Of a DNA stretch of 64,000 nt, positions 22,068-31,209 are shown in pieces. A program made the position numbers and the translations under genes. Below the pieces are notes generated by a model. That model was not told the origin of the DNA. It saw nothing but the letters and a program-made list of their open reading frames with translations, and searched no databases. The stretch lies in assembly GCA_943846655.1 (NCBI GenBank), contig OX044352.1, positions 558,001 through 622,000 on the forward strand, in the 5' to 3' direction. Each line of letters opens with the position of its first letter. Position 1 is the stretch's first letter. The DNA is from Porticoccus sp002390525 (GTDB lineage Bacteria; Pseudomonadota; Gammaproteobacteria; Pseudomonadales; Porticoccaceae).

Positions 22068-23291
22068 ATGTCAAAAGAAAAGTTCGAGCGTAATAAGACC
22101 CATGTTAATGTGGGTACAATTGGTCACGTAGACCATGGTAAAACAACATTAACAGCAGCGCTCACTCGAGTATGTGCTGAAGTGTGGGGCGGAGAAAAAG
22201 TTGCATTTGATGGTATTGATAATGCGCCTGAAGAGCGTGAACGTGGAATTACCATTGCCACATCACATGTAGAGTATGACACCGATAAACGTCATTATGC
22301 ACATGTTGATTGTCCAGGGCATGCTGATTATGTGAAAAATATGATTACAGGCGCCGCTCAGATGGATGGTGCAATTCTAGTTTGTGGCTCTACAGATGGC
22401 CCTATGCCGCAAACACGTGAACATATTCTACTTGCCCGTCAGGTTGGCGTTCCTTATGTTGTAGTTTTTCTGAATAAAGCAGACCTCCTTGCTGCTGATT
22501 GTGGTGGCGTAGGTTCTGATGAATATAACGAAATGATTGAGCTGGTGGAAATGGAGCTTCGTGAACTTCTTGATGCTTATGAATTTCCTGGAGACGATAC
22601 ACCAATTATTTGTGGTTCTGCACTAATGGCTCTTGAAGGAAAAGATGATAATGAGTTAGGAACTACAGCTGTCAAAAAGTTAGTTGAAACACTAGATACA
22701 TATATTCCAGATCCTGTTCGAGATATAGATAAACCGTTCCTTTTACCAATTGAAGATGTCTTCTCTATTGCTGGTCGTGGAACTGTTGTTACTGGTAGAG
22801 TTGAGCGAGGTATTGTTAAGGTTGGTGAGGAAATTGAAATTATTGGTATCAAAGACACTACCAAGACGACCTGTACAGGTGTTGAAATGTTCAGAAAGTT
22901 GCTTGATGAAGGCCGTGCTGGTGAAAATGTTGGGGTCTTACTTCGTGGAACTAAACGAGAAGAAATTGAGCGTGGCCAGATTTTAGCAAAACCTGGATCT
23001 GTCAAGCCGCACACAAAATTCGAAGCAGAAGTTTATGTTTTGTCAAAAGATGAGGGCGGTAGACACACTCCTTTCTTCAAGGGTTATCGACCACAGTTCT
23101 ATTTTAGAACTACAGATGTAACTGGAGCTTGTGAACTACCTGATGGAGTTGAAATGGTGATGCCTGGTGATAATATAAAAATGGTTGTCACATTGATACA
23201 TCCAATTGCTATGGAAGAAGGATTACGTTTTGCTATCCGAGAAGGTGGCCGTACAGTAGGTGCCGGCGTTGTAGCTAAAATTATTGAATAA
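22068..23291 (+). CDS. tuf: Elongation factor Tu
   Basis: A 407-residue GTPase that brings aminoacyl-tRNA to the ribosomal A site. G-motifs are intact: GHVDHGKT (19-26), RGIT switch I, DCPGH (81-85) and NKAD (136-139). Domains 2 and 3 follow, ending in GAGVVAKIIE. Compared with E. coli (394 residues), there is an insertion of about ten residues just after NKAD (about 140-156, LLAADCGGVGSDEY). This is the only tuf in the window; the copy usually found after fusA is missing. It is the first protein gene of the tRNA-tuf-secE unit. Confidence 0.98.
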   Translation: MSKEKFERNKTHVNVGTIGHVDHGKTTLTAALTRVCAEVWGGEKVAFDGIDNAPEERERGITIATSHVEYDTDKRHYAHVDCPGHADYVKNMITGAAQMDGAILVCGSTDGPMPQTREHILLARQVGVPYVVVFLNKADLLAADCGGVGSDEYNEMIELVEMELRELLDAYEFPGDDTPIICGSALMALEGKDDNELGTTAVKKLVETLDTYIPDPVRDIDKPFLLPIEDVFSIAGRGTVVTGRVERGIVKVGEEIEIIGIKDTTKTTCTGVEMFRKLLDEGRAGENVGVLLRGTKREEIERGQILAKPGSVKPHTKFEAEVYVLSKDEGGRHTPFFKGYRPQFYFRTTDVTGACELPDGVEMVMPGDNIKMVVTLIHPIAMEEGLRFAIREGGRTVGAGVVAKIIE

Positions 23292-23312
23292 CAAAAAGAA
23301 CTGCTATGCTAA

Positions 23313-23335
23313 GTCGAAGTTTTTTGGGCTTCGAC
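23313..23335 (+). other. Hairpin between tuf and tRNA-Trp
   Basis: GTCGAAG and CTTCGAC form a 7-base stem around a T/G loop directly after tuf. The bases after it are not T-rich, so a role in 3' processing of the tuf message or partial attenuation is more likely than full termination. Confidence 0.4.
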
Positions 23336-23368
23336 CATCTTGTTACTTTATATCTGGGTTTTTATGAT

Positions 23369-23444
23369 AGGCCAGTAGTTCAATTGGTAGAGCGTCGGTC
23401 TCCAAAACCGAATGTTGGGGGTTCGAGTCCCTCCTGGCCTGCCA
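23369..23444 (+). tRNA. trpT: tRNA-Trp (CCA)
   Basis: A 76-base cloverleaf with anticodon CCA in CTCCAAA, acceptor AGGCCAG/CTGGCCT, discriminator G and encoded CCA. Its place between tuf and secE is common in gammaproteobacteria. Confidence 0.97.
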
Positions 23445-23512
23445 ATAAATTTTTTTAATCTGGCTTTATTTAAGATGATAAAAAGTAAATATAATTTAGG
23501 GCGCAATTTCAT

Positions 23513-23881
23513 ATGAGTGCGACTGCAGAAGAAAAACAGTACAAGTTAGATAGCCTTAAATGGCTGGTTATTATAGCTCTTACCACTTCGGCTATTTATG
23601 GTAACTACTATTTTGCAGCTGAATCGTTTCTTTACAGAGCGATAGCTTGGCTACTAGTTGCTGTTATTGTCGTCTTTATTGGTTCGAAGACACAGAAGGG
23701 TTCTAGTTTGCTGACATTGATGCATGGAGCATATAACGAAGCACTCAGAGTAGTTTGGCCAACACGTCAAGAAAGAAATCAAACCACACTAATGGTTGTA
23801 GTTGTTGTATTAATTATGTCCATGATTTTATGGGGTTTGGACACTTTTTTCGGTTGGATTGCCTCAATAGTGATAGGTTAA
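23513..23881 (+). CDS. secE: Preprotein translocase subunit SecE
   Basis: 122 residues with three predicted membrane helices (about 18-36, 40-58 and 92-115), the gammaproteobacterial form; many bacteria have only the last one. The conserved essential region is the amphipathic stretch with EALRVVWPTRQE before the last helix. SecE clamps the two halves of SecY in the translocon. It is nine bases upstream of nusG, the universal secE-nusG pair. Confidence 0.96.
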   Translation: MSATAEEKQYKLDSLKWLVIIALTTSAIYGNYYFAAESFLYRAIAWLLVAVIVVFIGSKTQKGSSLLTLMHGAYNEALRVVWPTRQERNQTTLMVVVVVLIMSMILWGLDTFFGWIASIVIG

Positions 23882-23890
23882 GGGGATTAC

Positions 23891-24418
23891 ATGCGCTGGT
23901 ACGTTGTACATGCCTACTCGGGTTATGAAAAAAAAGTTGCCTTGGCGCTAAAAGATAGAGTGGTACTCCATAATATGGAGAAAATATTTGGTGATATCTT
24001 AGTACCAACTGAAGAAGTGGTAGAGCTGAAAGGGGGAGTTAAACGTAAAAGTGAGCGTAAATTTTTCCCCGGTTATGTTCTTGTTCAAATGGAACTAAAT
24101 GACGATTCCTGGCATTTAGTGAAGGAGACTCCAAGAGTTTTAGGTTTCATTGGAGGCAAGGCAGATATGCCTGCACCTATTACAGATAAAGAAGCTGATG
24201 CAATTTTGCAAAGGGTTCAGGATTCTGAAGATAAACCAAGACCTAAAACTGTCTTTGAGGCAGGCGAAATAGTACGAGTTATTGATGGACCCTTTAATGA
24301 CTTCAATGGTGTTGTTGAAGAAGTAAATTATGAAAAAAGCAGAGTCCGAGTATCTGTATCGATATTTGGTCGAAATACCCCTGTTGAACTTGAGTTTGTT
24401 CAAGTGGAGAAAATTTAA
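23891..24418 (+). CDS. nusG: Transcription termination/antitermination factor NusG
   Basis: 175 residues: NGN domain at the N-terminus (MRWYVVHAYSGYEKKVA) that binds the polymerase clamp, then a KOW domain (about 125-175, GEIVRVIDGPFNDFNGVVEEVN) that contacts Rho or ribosomal S10. It links transcription with translation and Rho termination. It precedes the L11 operon as in most bacteria. Confidence 0.97.
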   Translation: MRWYVVHAYSGYEKKVALALKDRVVLHNMEKIFGDILVPTEEVVELKGGVKRKSERKFFPGYVLVQMELNDDSWHLVKETPRVLGFIGGKADMPAPITDKEADAILQRVQDSEDKPRPKTVFEAGEIVRVIDGPFNDFNGVVEEVNYEKSRVRVSVSIFGRNTPVELEFVQVEKI

Positions 24419-24451
24419 TAGTTTTTTATTGCTCTGGATAAAAAAAGAGTA

Positions 24452-24497
24452 GGGAAGCCTGAGATGAGTTTTATATAAACTTTGAGGCGTTAGACCC
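24452..24497 (+). promoter_or_regulatory. Structured leader before rplK, candidate L1-binding site
   Basis: The transcript can fold a stem interrupted by loops: GGG/CCC (24452-24454 with 24495-24497), GCCT/AGGC, then AGTTT/AAACT around a small loop. The internal loops are asymmetric (AA opposite GTTAGA). In E. coli, L1 represses the rplK-rplA message by binding a structured site at this place. I infer a similar site from position and structure; the 23S L1 site is not copied base for base. Confidence 0.45.
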
Positions 24498-24513
24498 AAA
24501 ATGGAGATGTAAA

Positions 24514-24945
24514 ATGGCAAAAAAAGTAGATTCTTACGTAAAGTTGCAAGTGCCTGCAGGTAAGGCTAATCCCAGTCCTCCGGTTGGTCCCGCATTAGGG
24601 CAAAAAGGAGTTAATATCATGGAGTTTTGCAAAGCATTTAATGCACAAACACAGGAACTAGAGCCAGGCTCACCGGTACCAGTTGTCATAAGTGTATATG
24701 CCGATAAAAGTTTTACTTTTATTACAAAAACTTCGCCTGCATCATATCTATTAAAAAAAGCTGCTGGTATTCAGAGTGGTAGTGCCACTCCTAATACGAA
24801 AAAAGTCGGTAAAGTTACCAGAGCACAATGTGAAGAAATTGTAAAAACAAAAGAAACCGATTTAACTGCCTCCGATATGGAGGCTGCAGTAAGAACTATC
24901 GCTGGTTCTGCTCGGTCTATGGGTCTTGATGTGGAGGGTATGTAG
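24514..24945 (+). CDS. rplK: 50S ribosomal protein L11
   Basis: 143 residues. The N-terminal domain includes VKLQVPAGKANPSPPVGPALGQKG, the proline-rich linker targeted by thiostrepton, and the C-terminal RNA-binding domain follows (TKKVGKVTRAQ...AGSARSMGLDVEG). L11 forms the stalk base with 23S helices H43-H44 and is needed for the stringent factor RelA. It is immediately followed by rplA. Confidence 0.98.
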   Translation: MAKKVDSYVKLQVPAGKANPSPPVGPALGQKGVNIMEFCKAFNAQTQELEPGSPVPVVISVYADKSFTFITKTSPASYLLKKAAGIQSGSATPNTKKVGKVTRAQCEEIVKTKETDLTASDMEAAVRTIAGSARSMGLDVEGM

Positions 24946-25641
24946 ATGACTAAGCTTTCAAAGCGCATTCGCGCAATTCGTGATAAAGTCGAAATTGGAA
25001 AACATTATTCAATACATGATGCAGTCGCATTACTAAAAGAGGTTTCTTCTGTTAAATTTTCTGAAGTTGTAGACGTTGCAGTAAATTTGGGCATAGACCC
25101 TAAGAAATCTGATCAAGCAGTCAGAGGAGCAACTACCCTTCCCCATGGTACAGGTAAAAATGTAAGAGTTGCAGTTTTTGCTCAGGGTGATGCTGCAGAG
25201 GCTGCAAGAGAATCAGGAGCAGATTTGGTGGGTATGGAAGATTTAGCTGAAGATATTAAAGCAGGAAATATGAATTTTGATGTAGTTATCGCTGAACCGG
25301 CAGCAATGAGGGTAGTCGGTCTGTTAGGTCAAGTTTTGGGCCCCCGAGGTTTAATGCCTAACCCTAAAACCGGAACTGTGACACCAGATGTGACAACAGC
25401 TGTCAAAAATGCCAAGGCCGGTCAGGTTCGCTATCGCATAGATAAAAATGGAATTATTCACGGTGCAATTGGTAGTCTAAATTTTGATGCATCCGCTTTG
25501 AAGGAGAATCTCGAAGCATTAATCTTAGATCTCAAAAAGGCTAAGCCAGCATCAGCAAAAGGTGTATTTCTTAGCAAGATTACACTTTCAACAACAATGG
25601 GACCTGGGTTAATAATTGATCAGGCATCGCTAGAGGTATAA
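24946..25641 (+). CDS. rplA: 50S ribosomal protein L1
   Basis: 231 residues, the usual bacterial length. L1 forms the mobile stalk next to the E site and by family knowledge represses its own L11-L1 message. The conserved GPRGLMPNPKTGTVT segment and the SKITLSTTMGPG C-terminal motif are intact. The ATG directly follows the rplK stop, so translation is coupled. Confidence 0.98.
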   Translation: MTKLSKRIRAIRDKVEIGKHYSIHDAVALLKEVSSVKFSEVVDVAVNLGIDPKKSDQAVRGATTLPHGTGKNVRVAVFAQGDAAEAARESGADLVGMEDLAEDIKAGNMNFDVVIAEPAAMRVVGLLGQVLGPRGLMPNPKTGTVTPDVTTAVKNAKAGQVRYRIDKNGIIHGAIGSLNFDASALKENLEALILDLKKAKPASAKGVFLSKITLSTTMGPGLIIDQASLEV

Positions 25642-25708
25642 AAAGAATAAGATTTCTATACGAGATCAATAAACTTTGGGGTCTAGGTAGTTCGCTTAGA
25701 TCGTTAAA

Positions 25709-25781
25709 GACCGTAGGTGCCTTGATTTAAGGTTTAATGGACTCTTCGATTTTTAGTGGAGAATCGCCTACGCAGACGGTG
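25709..25781 (+). promoter_or_regulatory. L10 autoregulatory leader (L10-binding kink-turn)
   Basis: ACCG-TAGG (25710-25717) pairs with CCTA...CGGT (25767-25780), leaving the asymmetric loop CGCAGA on the 3' side. This is the sequence pattern of the gammaproteobacterial L10 leader, which imitates the L10 site on 23S rRNA. Binding of the L10-(L12)4 complex would shut translation of rplJ. The 261-base rplA-rplJ spacer contains no gene. Confidence 0.8.
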
Positions 25782-25902
25782 TAACCCGATTCAGTGTTTA
25801 AGTAACTGGATTTGATCGCCGAAATTGCATCAAGATTAAATTTGATGCTTAACCGATTAATAACCCAGTTTGGGTAGTTAATTAAATCCAGGAGAAAGTC
25901 TC

Positions 25903-26433
25903 GTGGCATTAAATCTCGAAAGTAAAAAAGTGATAGTAGACCAAGTTGGCACTACTGCTTCAAACGCTTTGTCATTGGTAATTGCCGATGCACGCGGAGT
26001 TAATGTGACTCATATGACAATTCTTCGTGAAAAAGCACGTGAACAAAATATCGAGATTCGTGTAGTGCGCAATACACTTGCAAAGCTAGCGTTCAAAGGT
26101 ACGGATTTTGAGTGCGTAAATGAAGTATTGGCTGGTCCATCATTATTTGGTTTTTCTATGGAAGATCCAGGCGCTGCTGCTCGTTTATTTAAAGAGTTTG
26201 CGAAAGATAATGATAAGTTTGAAGTAAAAGCCCTATCTATCAGTGGTCAACTGTTAGATAACGGGCAAATTGATGTTTTAGCTAAACTACCAACCTTAGA
26301 ACAGGCTCTTGGTCAATTAGCTTGTGTAACATTGGCACCAATCACTAAGCTAGTTCGTACTTTTAACGAGGTGCCAACTAAAGTTACTCGTGTTGTAGGG
26401 GCTGTTCGTGATAAAAAGCAGGAAGCTGCATAA
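25903..26433 (+). CDS. rplJ: 50S ribosomal protein L10
   Basis: 176 residues with a GTG start preceded by AGGAG. The N-terminal globular part binds 23S rRNA and L11, and the C-terminal helix carries L7/L12 dimers. The protein (MALNLESKKVIVDQV...) matches gammaproteobacterial L10 throughout. It lies downstream of the L10 leader and 45 bases before rplL, its stalk partner. Confidence 0.97.
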   Translation: MALNLESKKVIVDQVGTTASNALSLVIADARGVNVTHMTILREKAREQNIEIRVVRNTLAKLAFKGTDFECVNEVLAGPSLFGFSMEDPGAAARLFKEFAKDNDKFEVKALSISGQLLDNGQIDVLAKLPTLEQALGQLACVTLAPITKLVRTFNEVPTKVTRVVGAVRDKKQEAA

Positions 26434-26478
26434 TTCACCGAATAGTTTATGTAAATTTATTTAATTAGGAGATAGATT

Positions 26479-26859
26479 ATGGCTCTTTCTAAAGATGATA
26501 TCTTAGAAGCAATAGCTTCAATGAGCGTGATGGAAGTTGTTGAGCTTGTAACAGCAATGGAAGAAAAATTTGGCGTGTCTGCACAAGCTGCAGTTGCAGT
26601 AGCTGCTCCTGCAGCTGGCGGAGATGCTGGTGATGCACCTGCAGCAAAAGACGCCTTTGACGTAATGTTAACATCAGTTGGTGAAAAGAAAGTTAATGTT
26701 ATTAAAGCTGTCCGTGCTATAACAGGTTTAGGTTTAAAGGAAGCTAAAGATCTTGTAGATAGCGCCCCCTCAGTAATTAAAGAAGGGGCTCCAACATCTG
26801 AAGCGGAAGAGGCTAAAAAACAGCTGGAAGAAGCCGGTGCTACTAGTGAGCTTAAATAA
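26479..26859 (+). CDS. rplL: 50S ribosomal protein L7/L12
   Basis: 126 residues: N-terminal dimerisation helices, an alanine-rich flexible hinge (about 35-55, AAVAVAAPAAGGDAGDAPA) and the C-terminal domain (EKKVNVIKAVRAITGLGLKEAKDLV) that recruits translation factors. A good AGGAG Shine-Dalgarno fits its multicopy synthesis. Confidence 0.98.
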   Translation: MALSKDDILEAIASMSVMEVVELVTAMEEKFGVSAQAAVAVAAPAAGGDAGDAPAAKDAFDVMLTSVGEKKVNVIKAVRAITGLGLKEAKDLVDSAPSVIKEGAPTSEAEEAKKQLEEAGATSELK

Positions 26860-26874
26860 GTTCATAGTGCCCAT

Positions 26875-26919
26875 GTCTGATAATTAATCAGACTTAGGCT
26901 GAGCAGACATCCTCAGCCT
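26875..26919 (+). promoter_or_regulatory. Two hairpins between rplL and rpoB (attenuator/processing site)
   Basis: GTCTGA/TCAGAC (26875-26893) and AGGCTGAG/CTCAGCCT (26896-26919) make two adjacent hairpins 16 bases after the rplL stop. There is no T-tract, so they would act as a partial attenuator or RNase III site, as in the E. coli rplL-rpoB spacer, which lowers rpoBC expression relative to the r-proteins. Confidence 0.6.
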
Positions 26920-27041
26920 TCCAGCACTTTCTGCCCTTTAGACAGTTAGTGTCAACGAATATCCTTTTTTGTAAAAGATTTATGGTATTAAATTTTCATA
27001 ACCCATGAAATTTAAGACTAAAAATCAAGATGGGGAACATA

Positions 27042-30000
27042 ATGGCTTACTCGTATACTGAGAAAAAACGCATTCGTAATGATTTTGGCAAGCTTCCACA
27101 AGTTATGGATTTACCTTATTTGCTTGCGATACAGATGGATTCTTATCGAAATTTTACTCAAATAGATATCCCGAATGAGGATAGAATAGAGGCTGGTTTG
27201 CATGCAGCCTTTAAGTCCGTATTTCCAATTGTCAGTTATTCAGGGAATGCAGGGCTTGAGTATGTAGATTACAATCTTGGAAAACCAGTATTTGATGAAG
27301 AGGAATGTAAGCTTAGAAGTGTAACCTACGGTTGTTCCCTCCGTGTGAGGGTTCGCTTGATGATTTATGACAAAGATTCTTCTTACAAAACAATCAAAGA
27401 AATTAAGGACCAAGAGGTCTATATGGGAGAAATCCCTCTAATGACTAACAATGGTACTTTCATAATAAATGGTACCGAAAGAGTAGTTGTATCTCAACTT
27501 CACCGTTCCCCAGGTGTATTTTTTGATCATGACAAAGGAAAAACCCACTCCTCAGGTAAATTATTATATTCTGCCCGAGTAATTCCATATCGTGGTTCAT
27601 GGTTAGACTTTGAGTTTGATCCAAAAGATTTAGTCTATGTTCGTATTGATCGTCGACGAAAGTTACCAGCGACAATGCTACTTCGCGCTCTTGGTTTTAG
27701 TGCTGAAGAAATGTTAGCGGAGTTTTTTGAAACAAATATTTTTAACTTACGAAAGGATGGAACTTACACTCTTAATTTAGAGCCCTCTAGACTGAGAGGT
27801 GATATCGCTACCTTTGACATTCTAGATAAAAAAGGAAAAGTAATCGTTGCAGACGGTCGTCGAATAACAGCAAGACATGTTAAAGAATTAGAAAAACAAA
27901 AAATTACCAAGCTTACCATTCCAGCTGACTATTTACATGGACGTCCACTTGCAAAAGATGTAGTGAATCCAGATACAGGTGAAATTTTATTTAAGTGTAA
28001 TACAGAAATTGATGAAGAAATTTTAAGTGAAATCCGTAAAGCAGGATTATCTTCAGTCGAATCTATCTATACCAATGATCTTGATAGAGGGTCATTCATT
28101 TCAGATACATTAAGATCGGACAGTACCCATACACAAATGGAGGCTTTAGTTGAAATCTATCGCATGATGCGACCAGGCGAACCACCAACAAAAGAATCAG
28201 CAGAAAATTTGTTTAACAATTTGTTTTTTAGTTTAGACAGATATGATTTATCGGCTGTTGGGCGAATGAAGTTCAATCGTCGACTTGGCCGTGAAGAGGA
28301 TACTGGTTCAGGTATACTAAGTAAAAATGATATCGTTGGCGTAATGAAAGTGCTGATTGGCATTCGTGATGGTAAAGGCATTGTTGATGATATTGATCAC
28401 CTAGGAAATCGAAGAATCAGATCTGTAGGTGAAATGGCTGAAAATCAATTTCGTATAGGACTGGTTCGAGTTGAACGAGCTGTTAAAGAACGCTTATCAG
28501 TTGCTGAAGCAGATGGTTTAATGCCCCAAGATTTAGTAAATGCTAAGCCTGTTGCTGCGGCTATGAAGGAGTTTTTTGGATCTAGTCAACTTTCACAATT
28601 TATGGATCAAAATAACCCACTATCAGAGGTTACCCATAAACGTAGAATTTCAGCTCTAGGACCAGGAGGATTAACTCGAGAACGTGCTGGTTTTGAAGTA
28701 CGTGATGTTCATCCTACCCACTACGGAAGAGTTTGTCCTATTGAGACGCCAGAGGGACCCAATATAGGACTTATCAATTCTTTAGCTGCATATGCAAGAA
28801 CAAATGATTATGGATTTTTAGAAACACCGTATAGGAAGGTTACCGACGGGAAGGTAACAGATAATATAGAGTACATGTCTGCTATAAATGAAGCAGATTT
28901 TATTATTGCACAAGCATCTGCATCAGTTGATAAAAAAGGTTTTCTGACTGAAGAACTGGTCAGCGTTCGCTATCAGGGAGAATTTAGCCTAAAGGCCCCT
29001 CATGAAATCCATTATATGGATGTCTCCCCGCAACAAGTTGTTTCGGTTGCTGCGGCGCTAATTCCGTTTTTGGAGCATGATGACGCGAATAGAGCATTAA
29101 TGGGGTCAAACATGCAGCGTCAAGCAGTTCCAACGTTGAAAGCAGAAAAACCACTAGTTGGAACAGGCTTTGAAAGATTTGTTGCTTCGGATTCAGGTGT
29201 TTGCGTTGTTGCAAAAAGAGGTGGTGAAATAGAGAGTGTAGATGCCAGTAGAATTGTTGTGAGAGTAAATAGTGATGAAGTTGAAACTGGCGATGCTGGT
29301 GTTGATATTTACAATCTAACAAAATATACCAGATCAAATCAAAATACATGCATCAATCAGCGTCCTATAGTTTCTTTGGGGGACTCTGTATCTCGAGGAG
29401 ATATTCTAGGAGATGGACCGTCTGTCGATATGGGTGAGCTCGCTTTAGGTCAAAATATGCGTATCGCTTTTATGCCATGGAACGGATATAACTTCGAAGA
29501 TTCGATATTGATCTCCGAGAGAGTTGTTCAAGAAGACCGTTTTACAACAATCCATATTCAAGAATTGACCGCAACAGCCCGTGATACGAAACTAGGATCA
29601 GAAGAGATAACCGCTGATATACCTAATGTTGGTGAGGCCGCTCTTTCTCGCCTTGACGAATCTGGCATTGTCTTTATTGGCGCAGAAGTTGCTGCTGGAG
29701 ATATTTTAGTAGGAAAGGTTACACCAAAAGGGGAAACACAACTGACCCCTGAAGAAAAACTTCTTCGAGCGATCTTCGGCGAAAAAGCATCTGACGTAAA
29801 AGATACGTCATTAAGAGTCCCATCAGGAACCAAAGGGACTGTTATAGATGTTCAGGTGTTTACTCGAGAGGGGTTGGAAAAGGATCAAAGATCTGTTGAG
29901 ATTGAAGAGGCAGCACTTACTCAATTTAGACTAGATTTAGATGATGAATTTCGCATTATGGAAAATGCAACCTTTGAAAGGCTGACTGCTGCATTATCTG

Positions 30001-31124
30001 ACAAAGAAATACTCAAAGCACCAGGCTTAAAGAAAGGAGATAAGCTCACATCCGAGCAGGCAGCCAACTTTAATAGTTCAGATTGGTTCAGTATTCGCAT
30101 GGTGGATGAGAAATTAAATGAGCAAATAGAGCGTGCAGAAGAGCTGCTTGATGCGCGCCGGACTATTCTCGATGAACGGTTCGATGACAAGAAAAATAAG
30201 CTTCAGAGTGGTGATGATCTTGCACCTGGAGTTTTAAAAACAGTTAAAGTTTACCTCGCAGTTAAACGACGAGTTCAGCCAGGAGATAAAATGGCTGGAC
30301 GTCACGGCAACAAGGGGGTCATTTCAGTAATAATGCCAGTCGAGGATATGCCGCATGATGAACATGGTGTGCCAGTAGATATTGTTCTTAATCCTCTAGG
30401 TGTTCCATCGCGGATGAATGTAGGGCAGGTTCTTGAGACACATATGGGTCTTGCAGCAAAAACTCTTGGAGAAAAAATTGATAAGATGATCCAAGAACAA
30501 GCTAAAAGCGCTGAAATACGCAAATTTTTACAGGATGTTTATGATGTAGGTATTAGAACCCAAAAAGTCGATCTCGAGAAGTTGTCAGTGTCAGAATTTG
30601 ATGAACTCACCCATAATCTTCGAGATGGAGTGCCTATAGCAACCCCCGTATTTGATGGCGCAAGCGAACATGAAATAAAACAATTATTGAAGCTAGCTGA
30701 TTTACCAGAAAGTGGGCAAATGGAGCTATATGACGGTAGGACAGGGGACAAGTTCGAGCGTCCTGTAACAGTAGGATATATGTATATGTTGAAATTAAAT
30801 CATTTGGTTGATGATAAAATGCATGCTAGATCAACAGGATCCTATAGTCTTGTAACCCAACAGCCGCTTGGAGGGAAAGCCCAGTTTGGTGGACAAAGAT
30901 TTGGAGAAATGGAAGTCTGGGCATTGGAAGCTTATGGTGCTTCTTATACTCTACAAGAAATGCTTACAGTAAAATCTGACGATGTCAGCGGTCGAACTAA
31001 GATGTATAAAAATATCGTGGATGGAGATCACCGCATGGAGCCAGGAATGCCAGAATCATTTAATGTTTTGGTTAAAGAAGTGCGATCTCTAGGTATAAAT
31101 ATTGAGTTGGAGCAAGAAAAATAG
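27042..31124 (+). CDS. rpoB: RNA polymerase beta subunit
   Basis: 1360 residues. The ATG at 27042 (MAYSYTEKKRIRNDFG) has a GGGGAA Shine-Dalgarno and matches E. coli; an ATG 12 bases earlier overlaps that site and is rejected. The rifampicin pocket reads SQFMDQNNPLSEVTHKRRISALGPGGL in order (residues about 510-535), the sensitive wild-type form by family knowledge. The active-site lysine regions and the C-terminal clamp are intact. It is transcribed together with rpoC. Confidence 0.98.
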   Translation: MAYSYTEKKRIRNDFGKLPQVMDLPYLLAIQMDSYRNFTQIDIPNEDRIEAGLHAAFKSVFPIVSYSGNAGLEYVDYNLGKPVFDEEECKLRSVTYGCSLRVRVRLMIYDKDSSYKTIKEIKDQEVYMGEIPLMTNNGTFIINGTERVVVSQLHRSPGVFFDHDKGKTHSSGKLLYSARVIPYRGSWLDFEFDPKDLVYVRIDRRRKLPATMLLRALGFSAEEMLAEFFETNIFNLRKDGTYTLNLEPSRLRGDIATFDILDKKGKVIVADGRRITARHVKELEKQKITKLTIPADYLHGRPLAKDVVNPDTGEILFKCNTEIDEEILSEIRKAGLSSVESIYTNDLDRGSFISDTLRSDSTHTQMEALVEIYRMMRPGEPPTKESAENLFNNLFFSLDRYDLSAVGRMKFNRRLGREEDTGSGILSKNDIVGVMKVLIGIRDGKGIVDDIDHLGNRRIRSVGEMAENQFRIGLVRVERAVKERLSVAEADGLMPQDLVNAKPVAAAMKEFFGSSQLSQFMDQNNPLSEVTHKRRISALGPGGLTRERAGFEVRDVHPTHYGRVCPIETPEGPNIGLINSLAAYARTNDYGFLETPYRKVTDGKVTDNIEYMSAINEADFIIAQASASVDKKGFLTEELVSVRYQGEFSLKAPHEIHYMDVSPQQVVSVAAALIPFLEHDDANRALMGSNMQRQAVPTLKAEKPLVGTGFERFVASDSGVCVVAKRGGEIESVDASRIVVRVNSDEVETGDAGVDIYNLTKYTRSNQNTCINQRPIVSLGDSVSRGDILGDGPSVDMGELALGQNMRIAFMPWNGYNFEDSILISERVVQEDRFTTIHIQELTATARDTKLGSEEITADIPNVGEAALSRLDESGIVFIGAEVAAGDILVGKVTPKGETQLTPEEKLLRAIFGEKASDVKDTSLRVPSGTKGTVIDVQVFTREGLEKDQRSVEIEEAALTQFRLDLDDEFRIMENATFERLTAALSDKEILKAPGLKKGDKLTSEQAANFNSSDWFSIRMVDEKLNEQIERAEELLDARRTILDERFDDKKNKLQSGDDLAPGVLKTVKVYLAVKRRVQPGDKMAGRHGNKGVISVIMPVEDMPHDEHGVPVDIVLNPLGVPSRMNVGQVLETHMGLAAKTLGEKIDKMIQEQAKSAEIRKFLQDVYDVGIRTQKVDLEKLSVSEFDELTHNLRDGVPIATPVFDGASEHEIKQLLKLADLPESGQMELYDGRTGDKFERPVTVGYMYMLKLNHLVDDKMHARSTGSYSLVTQQPLGGKAQFGGQRFGEMEVWALEAYGASYTLQEMLTVKSDDVSGRTKMYKNIVDGDHRMEPGMPESFNVLVKEVRSLGINIELEQEK

Positions 31125-31209
31125 TCTTATTGAAATATATTAAAAATTAAGTTGGGGGGCGTTACATTTGCCCTCTATTAAAATATAGCATCCATTATGG
31201 AGAAAAGCG

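Noticed and set aside
22577..23014. A 145-codon minus-strand frame inside tuf
   Set aside because: It is a mirror frame caused by the codon bias of tuf; the plus-strand EF-Tu is unmistakable.
23313..23335. Hairpin after tuf as an intrinsic terminator
   Set aside because: There is no T-tract after the stem, and tRNA-Trp and secE follow as usual parts of the unit. It is kept only as a processing hairpin.
28984..29349. A 121-codon minus-strand frame inside rpoB
   Set aside because: It is low-complexity His/Leu/Gln-rich sequence antisense to conserved RpoB.
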